A stretch of 64,000 nt of DNA from JANJTB01 sp032027125 (GTDB lineage: Bacteria; Bacteroidota; Ignavibacteria; Kapaibacteriales; UBA2268): assembly GCA_032027125.1 (NCBI GenBank), contig JAVSMQ010000001.1, positions 3,020,872-3,084,871 of the forward strand. The letters run 5' to 3'. Below the pieces are notes generated by a model. It was not told where the DNA came from. It ran no database searches and saw only the letters and a program-made list of their open reading frames with translations. A program made the position numbers and the translations under genes. Shown piece by piece: positions 37,114 to 44,278 of the stretch; position 1 is the stretch's first letter, and the number at the start of each line of letters is the position of its first letter.

Positions 37114-37992
37114 ATGAAAATCACTTATAGAGACAAAACAAATACAATACTGATGCTGCTGCCGTGGATAGCAACTTTTGCTGTTTTTTGGCTGTATCCG
37201 CTGATTTATGCTGCTTATCTGAGTATGACGGATTATTATACACTCAGCGGACAGTCGGTATTTATCGGTTTGGATAATTATTCTAAAATTTTAGGTGATT
37301 CGGTCTTTTGGCAGGCTTTGAGCAATACGTTGATTTTCACAATAGGTACAGTTCCGGTTACAACATCTCTCGCCTTGCTACTGGCAGTGTTTTTAAACAG
37401 CAGACTCGGCAGATTTAAGAATTTTTTCCGTGCGGCTTATTTTATGCCGACAGTGACTTCTTTGGTTGTAATAGCACTAATATTTACAAATCTGTATTCT
37501 AAAAACGGTTATGTAAATTCTCTGCTTTCGATTCTGAATTTACCGTATCCCGAGAGGGGATGGCTGATGGAACCTAATACAGCACTTCTTTCCATTATGG
37601 CAATGGATGTATGGATGGCAACAGGTTATTATATGGTTTTATTTTTAGCGGGAATGCAGTCTATACCAAATGACCTGTATGAGTCGGCAAGACTGAACGG
37701 GGCTAATGCAATGCAGATATTTCTCAGGATTACGCTGCCGCTGCTGAAGCCAGCTCTGATGTTCATAATAGTGATAAATACAATCAAATCATTTCAGATA
37801 TTTATTGAAATATTTGTAATGACAAAAGGCGGACCCCTGAATGCAACAACGACTCTTGTATATATGGTTTTTGTGAATGCATTTGAAAAATCAGACAAAA
37901 TGGGGTATGCTTCTGCACTTGCATTTATTCTGTTTTTTATTTTGATTATTTTCAGTTTTGTACAAATGAAACTACTACGTGAAAAGGAATAG
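37114..37992 (+). CDS. Sugar-type ABC transporter permease (MalF/UgpA family), orphan
   Basis: The 292-residue protein has six predicted membrane helices and the cytoplasmic EAA loop YESARLNGANAMQIFLRITLPLL that contacts the ATPase. The N-terminal helix IATFAVFWLYPLIYAAYLS and the segment LFLAGMQSIPNDL are typical of carbohydrate-uptake (CUT1) permeases. Those importers need a second permease, a binding protein and an ATPase, none of which is in this window. Neighbours maf and plsY do not suggest a substrate; a glycerol-3-phosphate transporter would fit plsY and the Pho theme but this is speculation. Confidence 0.9.
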   Translation: MKITYRDKTNTILMLLPWIATFAVFWLYPLIYAAYLSMTDYYTLSGQSVFIGLDNYSKILGDSVFWQALSNTLIFTIGTVPVTTSLALLLAVFLNSRLGRFKNFFRAAYFMPTVTSLVVIALIFTNLYSKNGYVNSLLSILNLPYPERGWLMEPNTALLSIMAMDVWMATGYYMVLFLAGMQSIPNDLYESARLNGANAMQIFLRITLPLLKPALMFIIVINTIKSFQIFIEIFVMTKGGPLNATTTLVYMVFVNAFEKSDKMGYASALAFILFFILIIFSFVQMKLLREKE

Positions 37993-37994
37993 AT

Positions 37995-38615
37995 ATGAAC
38001 CTTATGATAATAATAGTACTCACGTATTTAATCGGTACGATACCGACATCATATCTTGTTGTTAAATTCCGAAAAGGTATTAACATCTTTGAATCGGGTT
38101 CCGGTAATCCCGGAGCTTTGAATAGTTACGAGTCAACAGGAAGTAAGCGAATTGGTATAATTGTACTCTTACTTGATGTTCTTAAAGGGGTATTGGCAGG
38201 CTGGCTGTCATATAAAATAAGCGGACAGGATTACCTACCGTTTATGGCAGGTCTTATCTGGGTTATTATAGGACATAACTATAATATATTTTTTGGCGGA
38301 AGGGGGGGACGCGGTCTTGCTACGGCAGCCGGTGCTTTTGGTATCGTAAATCCTTTTATAGTCCTGACCTGGCTTGTAATGTGGGCATTCGGATATTATG
38401 TAATTCAAAAGAATGTTCATATCGCCAATGCAATTGCATTAATCGGCGCTCCAATCCTGATTTTTTCCACACCTGCTGCAATGTTCGGAATTACTCAGAT
38501 TCTGCCTGTTCCGGATGTTATGGCATTAAAGATTACATTTGCTTTGGCATGTTTTGTTATAATTCTACGTCATATAAAACCAATAAAAGATTTTGTCGGA
38601 ATTGAGGAGAAATAA
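37995..38615 (+). CDS. plsY: Glycerol-3-phosphate acyltransferase PlsY
   Basis: The 206-residue membrane enzyme acylates glycerol-3-phosphate from acyl phosphate, the first step of phospholipid synthesis. It has five hydrophobic segments and the three PlsY motifs: ESGSGNPGALNSYESTG (motif 1), GHNYNIFFGGRGGRG (motif 2, with a double Gly-Arg), and the HIKPIKDF C-terminal region. It starts 2 bp after the permease gene and is followed 2 bp later by the hydrolase. Confidence 0.9.
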   Translation: MNLMIIIVLTYLIGTIPTSYLVVKFRKGINIFESGSGNPGALNSYESTGSKRIGIIVLLLDVLKGVLAGWLSYKISGQDYLPFMAGLIWVIIGHNYNIFFGGRGGRGLATAAGAFGIVNPFIVLTWLVMWAFGYYVIQKNVHIANAIALIGAPILIFSTPAAMFGITQILPVPDVMALKITFALACFVIILRHIKPIKDFVGIEEK

Positions 38616-38617
38616 TA

Positions 38618-39364
38618 TTGGCTTTTTTTGAATTTGATGATAAACAAATATATTACGAAGTATTGGGAGAGGGGAGACCGCTTCTGATTTTACACGGAAA
38701 TTCAGTTTCATCTAATCTGTTTGTATCCTGTAAAGAATTTTTCAGCAAAAATTTTAAAGTTATATTGATGGATTACCCGGGTCATGGCAAAAGTCAGCGG
38801 TTGACTGAATTTAGGGATGATTTTTGGAGATATAACGGTCAGGCTGCTCTGTATCTGATGAATTTTCTCGAAATTGATAAGTTTGATATAATTGGCACAA
38901 GCGGCGGAGCTATGGTTGGATTGAATATGTGTGTAATGGCTCCTGAACGTATCGGCAAAATTATTGCCGACAGCTTTTTCGGTGATTATCTCACTTATAA
39001 GGAGGCAGAATATTTAGTTGCACAACGTCAAAAAGCCAAAAAAGATTTTATGACTGTGCAGTATTGGAAGTCTCATCACGGTGAGGATTGGGAGTCAATT
39101 GTTGATAATGACTGTAAAATGATGTTAAGTTTCAGCCGCAAAGGTTTCCCGACAATTTTCGGTGATTTGGCAACTATAAAGGCAGAAGTATTGCTTGTTG
39201 CTACTTCAAGCGATAAAATACATCCTGACATACTTGGAAGATTAGATGAACTTGCCGTGAAAATTCCGAATGTGAAAAAGAAGTATTACAATTACGGCAG
39301 ACATACGTTTATGATTACTGAAAAAGAAGAGTTCCGAAAAATCGCAATGGAATTTCTCATTTAG
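38618..39364 (+). CDS. Alpha/beta hydrolase
   Basis: The 248-residue protein shows the fold's landmarks: oxyanion strand LLILHGNSVSSNL, DYPGHGKS, the nucleophile elbow IIGTSGGAMVG (Ser95), an acid near TSSDKIHPD, and the catalytic His in NYGRHTFM. The substrate cannot be told; close relatives include esterases and lactone hydrolases. The start is TTG with GAGGAGA 7 nt upstream, and the gene closes the endonuclease-maf-permease-plsY operon. The second IS110 element begins 75 bp downstream. Confidence 0.9.
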   Translation: MAFFEFDDKQIYYEVLGEGRPLLILHGNSVSSNLFVSCKEFFSKNFKVILMDYPGHGKSQRLTEFRDDFWRYNGQAALYLMNFLEIDKFDIIGTSGGAMVGLNMCVMAPERIGKIIADSFFGDYLTYKEAEYLVAQRQKAKKDFMTVQYWKSHHGEDWESIVDNDCKMMLSFSRKGFPTIFGDLATIKAEVLLVATSSDKIHPDILGRLDELAVKIPNVKKKYYNYGRHTFMITEKEEFRKIAMEFLI

Positions 39365-39630
39365 ATTAAGTAGTTTGATTACCATTAGGAGACTAAGAAT
39401 AAAATGTGCAGTGAAAAGAAAATGCTTCAATTTTGTCATCGTATATTTGAATTTTGTCTTACTAATCAAAGTTGAAATTATTTTATGTTGATGTAACTTT
39501 TTCTTTTTTTGCTTCTTTTTTTCTTTTTGTTGAAATGTTAACAACTCAGCAAGTGCTATATAAATCAAGCACAAGTTATTAACAATTTGTTTAATTAAAC
39601 ATTATTTATTAATTTTGAAAAATGAAGTTA

Positions 39631-39769
39631 TGGATTGGATAAAAATCGAGCTTGTCATAGGCACATTGAGTCCGTTCAGAATGTTGATTCCCAGTCCATA
39701 TTTCATGCAAACTTGGACAGTTCGTTGAGCATTAAAGCTCGCATTTGCGATGATAAGAGCATGAAATAT
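39631..39769 (+). ncRNA. Candidate bridge RNA of the second IS110-family element
   Basis: In order: CTTGTCAT (39651-39658) matches the left flank TTGTCAT. CCGTTCAGAATG (39672-39683) pairs with the right flank CATTCTGAGCGA in 10 Watson-Crick pairs plus one G-U of 12. ACAGTTC (39717-39723) equals the element's right end ACAGTTC(AT). ATTTGCGATG (39743-39752) is complementary to the left end CATCGTATAT at 8 of 10 positions plus one G-U. The donor loop is closed by a perfect 11-bp stem ATATTTCATGC (39698-39708)/GCATGAAATAT (39759-39769) and has an internal hairpin GAGC/GCTC (39727-39740). The target loop is weakly closed by TGGA/TCCA and AATC/GATT. This is the guide order of known bridge RNAs. Confidence 0.8.
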
Positions 39770-39810
39770 AACTTCTAATTGTATCATAATAATATTTGGA
39801 GATTAGATTT

Positions 39811-40773
39811 ATGAAATTTATATCAGGTATAGATGTATCCAAAAAATACTTTGATATTGAGATATCGGACAAAGTATTTCGTTTTAACATGGATAAAAAA
39901 GATATAAAGAAATTATTAAAACAGTTGCCTGCAGGTTCTCATTGTATCTTGGAATCAACCGGAACTTACGGCAATAAATTAATGTGGGAATTACATGATG
40001 CCGGTCATATAGTTTATATGGTAAATCCATTACAGATAAGTAACTTCTCAAAGATGAAACTTTCAAAAGTGAAGACAGATAAGTCCGATGCAAAATTAAT
40101 TACAGAATATGGCAGAATGAATATAGAAAGCTTAAAACCGTATGATTTTCCGGATGCCGGTATTCAATCAGTCAATCAATTGGAGGCGGTTATCAGTCAA
40201 TTGATAAAGCAGCGTACGGCTTTAACAAATCAGTTGGAAGCCCTTGAGCAGTACAAAGATATATGTAAAGAAGCAGCTGTAGCATTACAGAAAACAATTA
40301 CTTTTTTATCCGCCAAAATTACTGAGCTTGAAAAAAAACAACAGGATTATATTGACAAAGACAATAAGTCCTTACGTGAAAAAATAAGCAGTGTCATAGG
40401 TATAGGTAATTCAACTGCTTGTATGTTGATTGCTGTAACAAATGGTTTTAATAACTTTGAGAACAATAAGCAGGTATCTTCATATTTTGGCTGCTGTCCA
40501 AGAGTATTTCAATCAGGCAGCAGTGTTAAACGACGAGGAAGTATAAGTAAAATAGGTATGGCTTCAGTAAGAACCAGATTGTATTTATGTGCATTATCAG
40601 CGAAAAAGTATAATCCAAAATGTAAGGAATTATTTGAAAGATTAATCGAAAAAGGTAAACCATTTAAAGTTGCAATGATGGCAGTTGTTAATAAATTAAT
40701 AAAGCAAGTTTTTGCCATTGTGAGAAAAAATGAAAAATTTGATAAAAATTACAATATTTCTTTTGGTTTTTAA
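39811..40773 (+). CDS. IS110-family transposase (RNA-guided DEDD recombinase)
   Basis: A 320-residue transposase. I start it at ATG 39811, which has GGAG 9 nt upstream; an in-frame TTG at 39796 overlaps that site. The N-terminal DEDD domain shows FISGIDVSKKYFDIEIS, CILESTGTYG (Glu) and KVKTDKSDAKLITEY (Asp pair). The C-terminal domain shows SSVIGIGNSTACMLIAV, SSYFGCCPRVFQSGSSVKRR with candidate nucleophilic serines, and ISKIGMASVRTRLYLCAL. It shares only family-level motifs with the transposase at 19.8 kb, so the two elements are not recent copies. No stop or frameshift is present. Confidence 0.95.
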   Translation: MKFISGIDVSKKYFDIEISDKVFRFNMDKKDIKKLLKQLPAGSHCILESTGTYGNKLMWELHDAGHIVYMVNPLQISNFSKMKLSKVKTDKSDAKLITEYGRMNIESLKPYDFPDAGIQSVNQLEAVISQLIKQRTALTNQLEALEQYKDICKEAAVALQKTITFLSAKITELEKKQQDYIDKDNKSLREKISSVIGIGNSTACMLIAVTNGFNNFENNKQVSSYFGCCPRVFQSGSSVKRRGSISKIGMASVRTRLYLCALSAKKYNPKCKELFERLIEKGKPFKVAMMAVVNKLIKQVFAIVRKNEKFDKNYNISFGF

Positions 40774-40780
40774 CACAGTT

Positions 40781-40856
40781 CATTCTGAGCGAAGCGAAGA
40801 ATCCAGTATTTTGGATTGTTTACAAAGGCAATGGATTCTTCGCTTCGCTCAGAATG
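40781..40856 (+). repeat. Composite palindromic repeat, copy R3 (flanks the second IS)
   Basis: Two 25-bp arms (40781-40805 and 40832-40856) are exact reverse complements, from CATTCTGAGCGAAGCGAAG to CGCTTCGCTCAGAATG, with a 26-nt centre unlike the other copies. This is the most perfect palindrome of the family and lacks the AGGGCTGATA leader. The IS ends at its left edge. Confidence 0.9.
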
Positions 40857-40921
40857 ACTTTCAACGTGATTGAATTGAAAACTTAATGAATCTAATTTTT
40901 AAAATATTTAAGATAAATAAT

Positions 40922-41611
40922 ATGAAAACGTTAATTGTTCTATTGATTTTAATTACTTCCCTGAATCTTTTGAATTCTCAGGAATTTCAATCTGTTGACA
41001 TTAAAAAAATCGAAGCCGAAATCTCAAATGAAAATTCTCCATTTTTTTACCCGTCACTTTATGTGCGGTATTCGGATAATGATACTACATTGAACTTTGA
41101 AGAGTACAGATATTTATATTACGGTCACGTATTGCAGCCGTATTTTAATCCGAATTTATCGTCGGGAAATGACTCAGTTATGGCTCTGAGGAAATACCTG
41201 ACCGGAGAGGATGTAGATTTAAAAAGAATTATGCAGTTGGCTGAATTCTCTTTGCGACTCGACCCTTTTTATCTCGGTGGAATTTATATTTTGGGTGTAT
41301 CCTATGATAAATCGGGTGATTCCGTTAATGCTAATAAATGGGGTGACAAGTATCTGAAAATTATAAAAACGATTTGGAATTCAGGTGACGGTAAAAGTTC
41401 GGAATCTGCTTTCAAAGTTCTTTCTGTATCTGATGAATATGCATTCCTTGAAGCTCTGGGGTTAAGATATAAAGAAAAGACATTGATAACAATCGGCGGC
41501 AAAACTTATGATATTATAACTGTCGAAGAAAACAAGCTGGGGTTTGAGAAAGTTTATTTTGATTTAGAACTGTTTTATGATAAAGATTTGCGTATTAATA
41601 ACAAGAAATGA
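40922..41611 (+). CDS. DUF4919 secreted protein
   Basis: The 229-residue product has a signal peptide (ATG 40922, MKTLIVLLILITSLNLLNSQ); an upstream in-frame ATG at 40886 only adds a poor leader. The mature part matches the DUF4919 pattern: an N-terminal SPFFYPSLYVRYSDNDTTL, YRYLYYGHVLQPYFNP, and a C-terminal KVYFDLELFY. This family is common in Bacteroidota, exported, and of unknown function. The gene ends 6 bp before pyrF, so the two may be co-transcribed. Confidence 0.85.
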   Translation: MKTLIVLLILITSLNLLNSQEFQSVDIKKIEAEISNENSPFFYPSLYVRYSDNDTTLNFEEYRYLYYGHVLQPYFNPNLSSGNDSVMALRKYLTGEDVDLKRIMQLAEFSLRLDPFYLGGIYILGVSYDKSGDSVNANKWGDKYLKIIKTIWNSGDGKSSESAFKVLSVSDEYAFLEALGLRYKEKTLITIGGKTYDIITVEENKLGFEKVYFDLELFYDKDLRINNKK

Positions 41612-41617
41612 TAAAAA

Positions 41618-42415
41618 ATGAATTCATTTAATAAACTTAGTCAATTGCAGGCAGACAAATCATCTTTGCTTTGTGTGGGATTGGACAGCGACATCAATAA
41701 ACTGCCTGCACACTTTCCTAAAGAAATAAATTCCCTGCTGAAATTCAATATGGAGATAATTTCCTCAACCGAAAAGTATGCTTCTGCTTTTAAAATCAAT
41801 TTCGCTTTTTACGAGCAATACGGCTCAGAAGGATTCGACATCTTAAAAAAAACGATTGATTTCATCGGAAAAAGAAATTTTATAATTGCGGACTCGAAAC
41901 GAGGCGACATTGGAAATACATCTGCTGCTTATGCAGCCTCGTGCTTTGATTACTTCGGTGCTGATGCAATTACAGTAGCACCATATATGGGTTACGATTC
42001 TGTTGAGCCATTCCTGAAATACAAGGATAAATTGACTTTTGTTCTGGCTCTGACATCCAATCCGGGTTCTTCTGATTTCCAGCGTCTCGAATTTGCAGGT
42101 AAACCATTATATAAACACGTCATTGAAAAATGTCTTGGGTGGGGTGATACAGATAATTTAGGATTTGTAACAGGTGCTACTCATCCGGGAGATATAAAAG
42201 GTATCCGCGATATTGCACCTAATCATTTTCTGCTCATCCCTGGTGTCGGTACTCAGGGAGCGAATATTAGTGAACTGTTAGAAGCAAATGGAAATCATCC
42301 CTGCACCATAAATGTTTCGAGAGATATAATTTATGCCGGAAGCGGTACTGATTTTGCAGAAAAAGCTGCCGACAAGGCGAAATATTATAAAGATGCTTTT
42401 GGGTTTAAGATGTAG
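41618..42415 (+). CDS. pyrF: Orotidine 5'-phosphate decarboxylase (type 2)
   Basis: The 265-residue enzyme makes UMP from OMP, the last step of de novo pyrimidine synthesis. It shows CVGLDSDINKLP, FAFYEQYGSEG, the catalytic IIADSKRGDIGNTSAAYA, VAPYMGYDSVEPFL, and the phosphate-binding PGVGTQGA plus NVSRDIIYAGSG. Length and the QYGSEG/APYMGYD motifs place it in the longer type 2 subfamily. The pyrimidine gene pyrB lies 20 kb away at 61.9 kb. Confidence 0.96.
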   Translation: MNSFNKLSQLQADKSSLLCVGLDSDINKLPAHFPKEINSLLKFNMEIISSTEKYASAFKINFAFYEQYGSEGFDILKKTIDFIGKRNFIIADSKRGDIGNTSAAYAASCFDYFGADAITVAPYMGYDSVEPFLKYKDKLTFVLALTSNPGSSDFQRLEFAGKPLYKHVIEKCLGWGDTDNLGFVTGATHPGDIKGIRDIAPNHFLLIPGVGTQGANISELLEANGNHPCTINVSRDIIYAGSGTDFAEKAADKAKYYKDAFGFKM

Positions 42416-42495
42416 AAATGACTTTTTTTATGATTATATATATATTCCTGATAAATTAACAAAAGAATAAATAAAGATTTTCCAGGGAGTGTAAG

Positions 42496-43596
42496 ATGAA
42501 TTTAATAAATAATGACCAAATAAAAAGGAGAAGTATTATTCTTCTTTTCTTAAGTTGTATTTTTGCTCTTATCATTTATTTTATAACGGAAATAATAATA
42601 ATCATTGAAGAATTTCAATGGGTTCCATATCTTAGTGCCGGCATTCTCTTGTTTGGTTTCTTTTATTATTTTATCTGGGTATTACCTGAGAATATTATTA
42701 AAACCCGAATTAATAATATTGAACCTGACAGCAAGGAATATTATACTGCTGTTAAGGACTACAGAACAACAAATGCCCAAATTGTAGGTGGTTTATTCTT
42801 TTTGATTACTGCTCTTCTAACTTATACGCAAATTCAAAATGATAAGAAAGCTAATGATAATAGATTACTACTTGAACAATATCAAAAAGCTATAGACCAG
42901 TTAAGCAGTGAAAATGTAACTTCACGTATCGGCGGGATTTATTCACTCGAAAAAATAATGAATGATAACGAGTATTATCATAATAGAATAATCGAAATTT
43001 TATGTTCATATATAAAAGAAAGGAGATATATTGACAAGTTCGACAGCACTTATGTTGGAGATTCTTCGTTTGGTTATATCGAAATAGATGATTATTCCAA
43101 GGAACGCACATATCATGTTTTGAGAATAAATGATACTATTCCAAAAACATATTGGAGAGTGCCTGTAGGGAATGACATACAAACAATAATCAATATACTA
43201 GGCAGAAGATTAGGTGTTGAAAATGAAAAAGGATTAAAAATTGATTTATCATATACCAATTTGTACAAAGCTAATTTTTCCACTTCTAATTTCAAAAATG
43301 CTAATTTTAACGGCTCTATATTATATTCAACTTATCATTGGTGTTCAGATTTTGAAAATGCAGAATTAATTGGGGTTAATTTGGAAAATGCTGTTTTAAA
43401 CAAAAGCAATTTTAAAAATATAAAACTTAATAGTAATTCGGAAAAAGAAGAAAATTCAAGTGAAGAAATTAAAACCTTCATTAAGGAATTAGATAAAGCA
43501 AAAAATGTAAGAGGAATTAAATTAGGCAGTGATATAGATAGTGTAATTAAAAAAGATTTTCAGACTCTATATAAACGAATTAATAAAGGTAAGTAA
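42496..43596 (+). CDS. Membrane protein with pentapeptide repeats
   Basis: The 366-residue product has membrane helices at about residues 13-35 and 43-62 and a third near 96-113. A soluble region with a helical segment follows (IGGIYSLEKIMNDNEYYHNRIIEILCSYI), of the kind that often precedes pentapeptide repeats. The repeats are short and degenerate (about 255-310: LYKANFSTSNFKNANFNGS, ENAELIGVNLENAVLNKSNF). The function of such proteins is unknown. It is not obviously part of an operon. Confidence 0.82.
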   Translation: MNLINNDQIKRRSIILLFLSCIFALIIYFITEIIIIIEEFQWVPYLSAGILLFGFFYYFIWVLPENIIKTRINNIEPDSKEYYTAVKDYRTTNAQIVGGLFFLITALLTYTQIQNDKKANDNRLLLEQYQKAIDQLSSENVTSRIGGIYSLEKIMNDNEYYHNRIIEILCSYIKERRYIDKFDSTYVGDSSFGYIEIDDYSKERTYHVLRINDTIPKTYWRVPVGNDIQTIINILGRRLGVENEKGLKIDLSYTNLYKANFSTSNFKNANFNGSILYSTYHWCSDFENAELIGVNLENAVLNKSNFKNIKLNSNSEKEENSSEEIKTFIKELDKAKNVRGIKLGSDIDSVIKKDFQTLYKRINKGK

Positions 43597-43652
43597 AAAC
43601 AAGCTTATTTCTCTTTTCCAATTTTCTAAATAAATATTAGGAATAGTCTAAA

Positions 43653-43820
43653 GTAGTCTCCGTTTGCTTCATCGTAGTCTCCGTTTGCTTCATCGTAGTC
43701 TTCGTTTGCTTCATCGTAGCCTCGGTTTGCTTCATCGTAGTCTCCGTTTGTGTCATCGTAGTCTCCGTTTGTGTCATCGTAGCCTCCGTTTGTGTCATCG
43801 TAGCCTCCGTTTGTGTCATC
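43653..43820. repeat. 21-bp tandem array 1 (8 units)
   Basis: Eight uninterrupted 21-bp units of GTAGTCTCCGTTTGCTTCATC; units 5-8 carry TGTGTC in place of TGCTTC. Units differ at one to four positions. There are no spacers, so it is not a CRISPR. The 21-bp unit is a multiple of three and keeps several frames open (for example TMTQTEA heptads on the minus strand). It is followed after 7 bp by array 2, whose unit resembles the reverse complement of this one. Confidence 0.9.
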
Positions 43821-43827
43821 GTAGTAC

Positions 43828-44163
43828 TACGAAAGCGCAAACCTTCGTTACGAAAGCACAAACTTACACTACGAAAGCACAAACCTACACTACAAAAGCG
43901 CATACCTTCGTTACGAAAGCACAAACCTTCAGTACGAAAGCACAAACCTTCACTACGAAAGCACAAACCTTCACTATGAAAGCACAAACCTACGCTACGA
44001 AAGTACAAACCTACGGTACGAAAGCACAAACCTACAGTACGTAAGCATAAACCTACAGCACGAAAGCACAAACCTACAGTACGAAAACACAAACCTATGA
44101 TAGGAAAGCACAAACCTTCAGTACGAAAGCGTAAATCTTTGCTACGAAAATATAAACAAATAG
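43828..44163. repeat. 21-bp tandem array 2 (16 units)
   Basis: Sixteen 21-bp units of TACGAAAGCACAAACCTACAG, increasingly diverged toward the right edge. The aligned form ACTACGAAAGCGCAAACCTTC agrees with the reverse complement of the array 1 unit at 13 of 21 positions (ACTACGA and GCAAAC blocks), so the two arrays are diverged and inverted. Open frames through the array encode GLCFRTV-type heptads on one strand and TKAQTFT-type heptads on the other. I regard these as by-products. The 115 bp after the array hold no feature. Confidence 0.9.
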
Positions 44164-44278
44164 AAAGTTAGAACCAACCAAAGGAGATTTTGTAATTTAA
44201 TGCGTAATTCTTGGGTTGAATAAAAATGAACGGTGTTCACTGTAAGGCATTCAATCCAATTCTACGCTCTATATTCGA

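Larger units (their letters stand above)
39440..40783 (+). mobile_element. IS110-family element (bridge-RNA type, 5' ncRNA) inserted in repeat R3
   Basis: The left junction is TTGTCAT at 39433-39439 and the right junction is TTCAT followed by TCTGAGCGAAGCG at 40784. Joining them gives TTGTCATTCTGAGCG, the canonical repeat arm. This also extends the perfect palindrome of R3 outward by two bases, to GTCAT at one end and ATGAC at the other, which supports the boundary. TCAT is shared at both ends. About 370 nt of non-coding DNA precede the transposase and 10 nt follow it. The element is about 1.34 kb and differs in layout and transposase from the one at 19.3 kb. Confidence 0.85.

Noticed and set aside
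40781..40856. Palindrome R3 as a rho-independent terminator of the second transposase
   Set aside because: There is no T run, and the sequence belongs to the dispersed repeat family into which the element inserted.
43637..44113. Heptapeptide-repeat open frames on both strands through the 21-bp arrays (GLCFRTV, TMTQTEA, LHRSLRL types)
   Set aside because: The unit length of 21 is divisible by three, so frames stay open by construction on both strands. The minus-strand frame starts with TTG without a ribosome site, and the two arrays are inverted relative to each other.
43653..44163. CRISPR array
   Set aside because: Units are contiguous with no unique spacers, and no cas genes are present.
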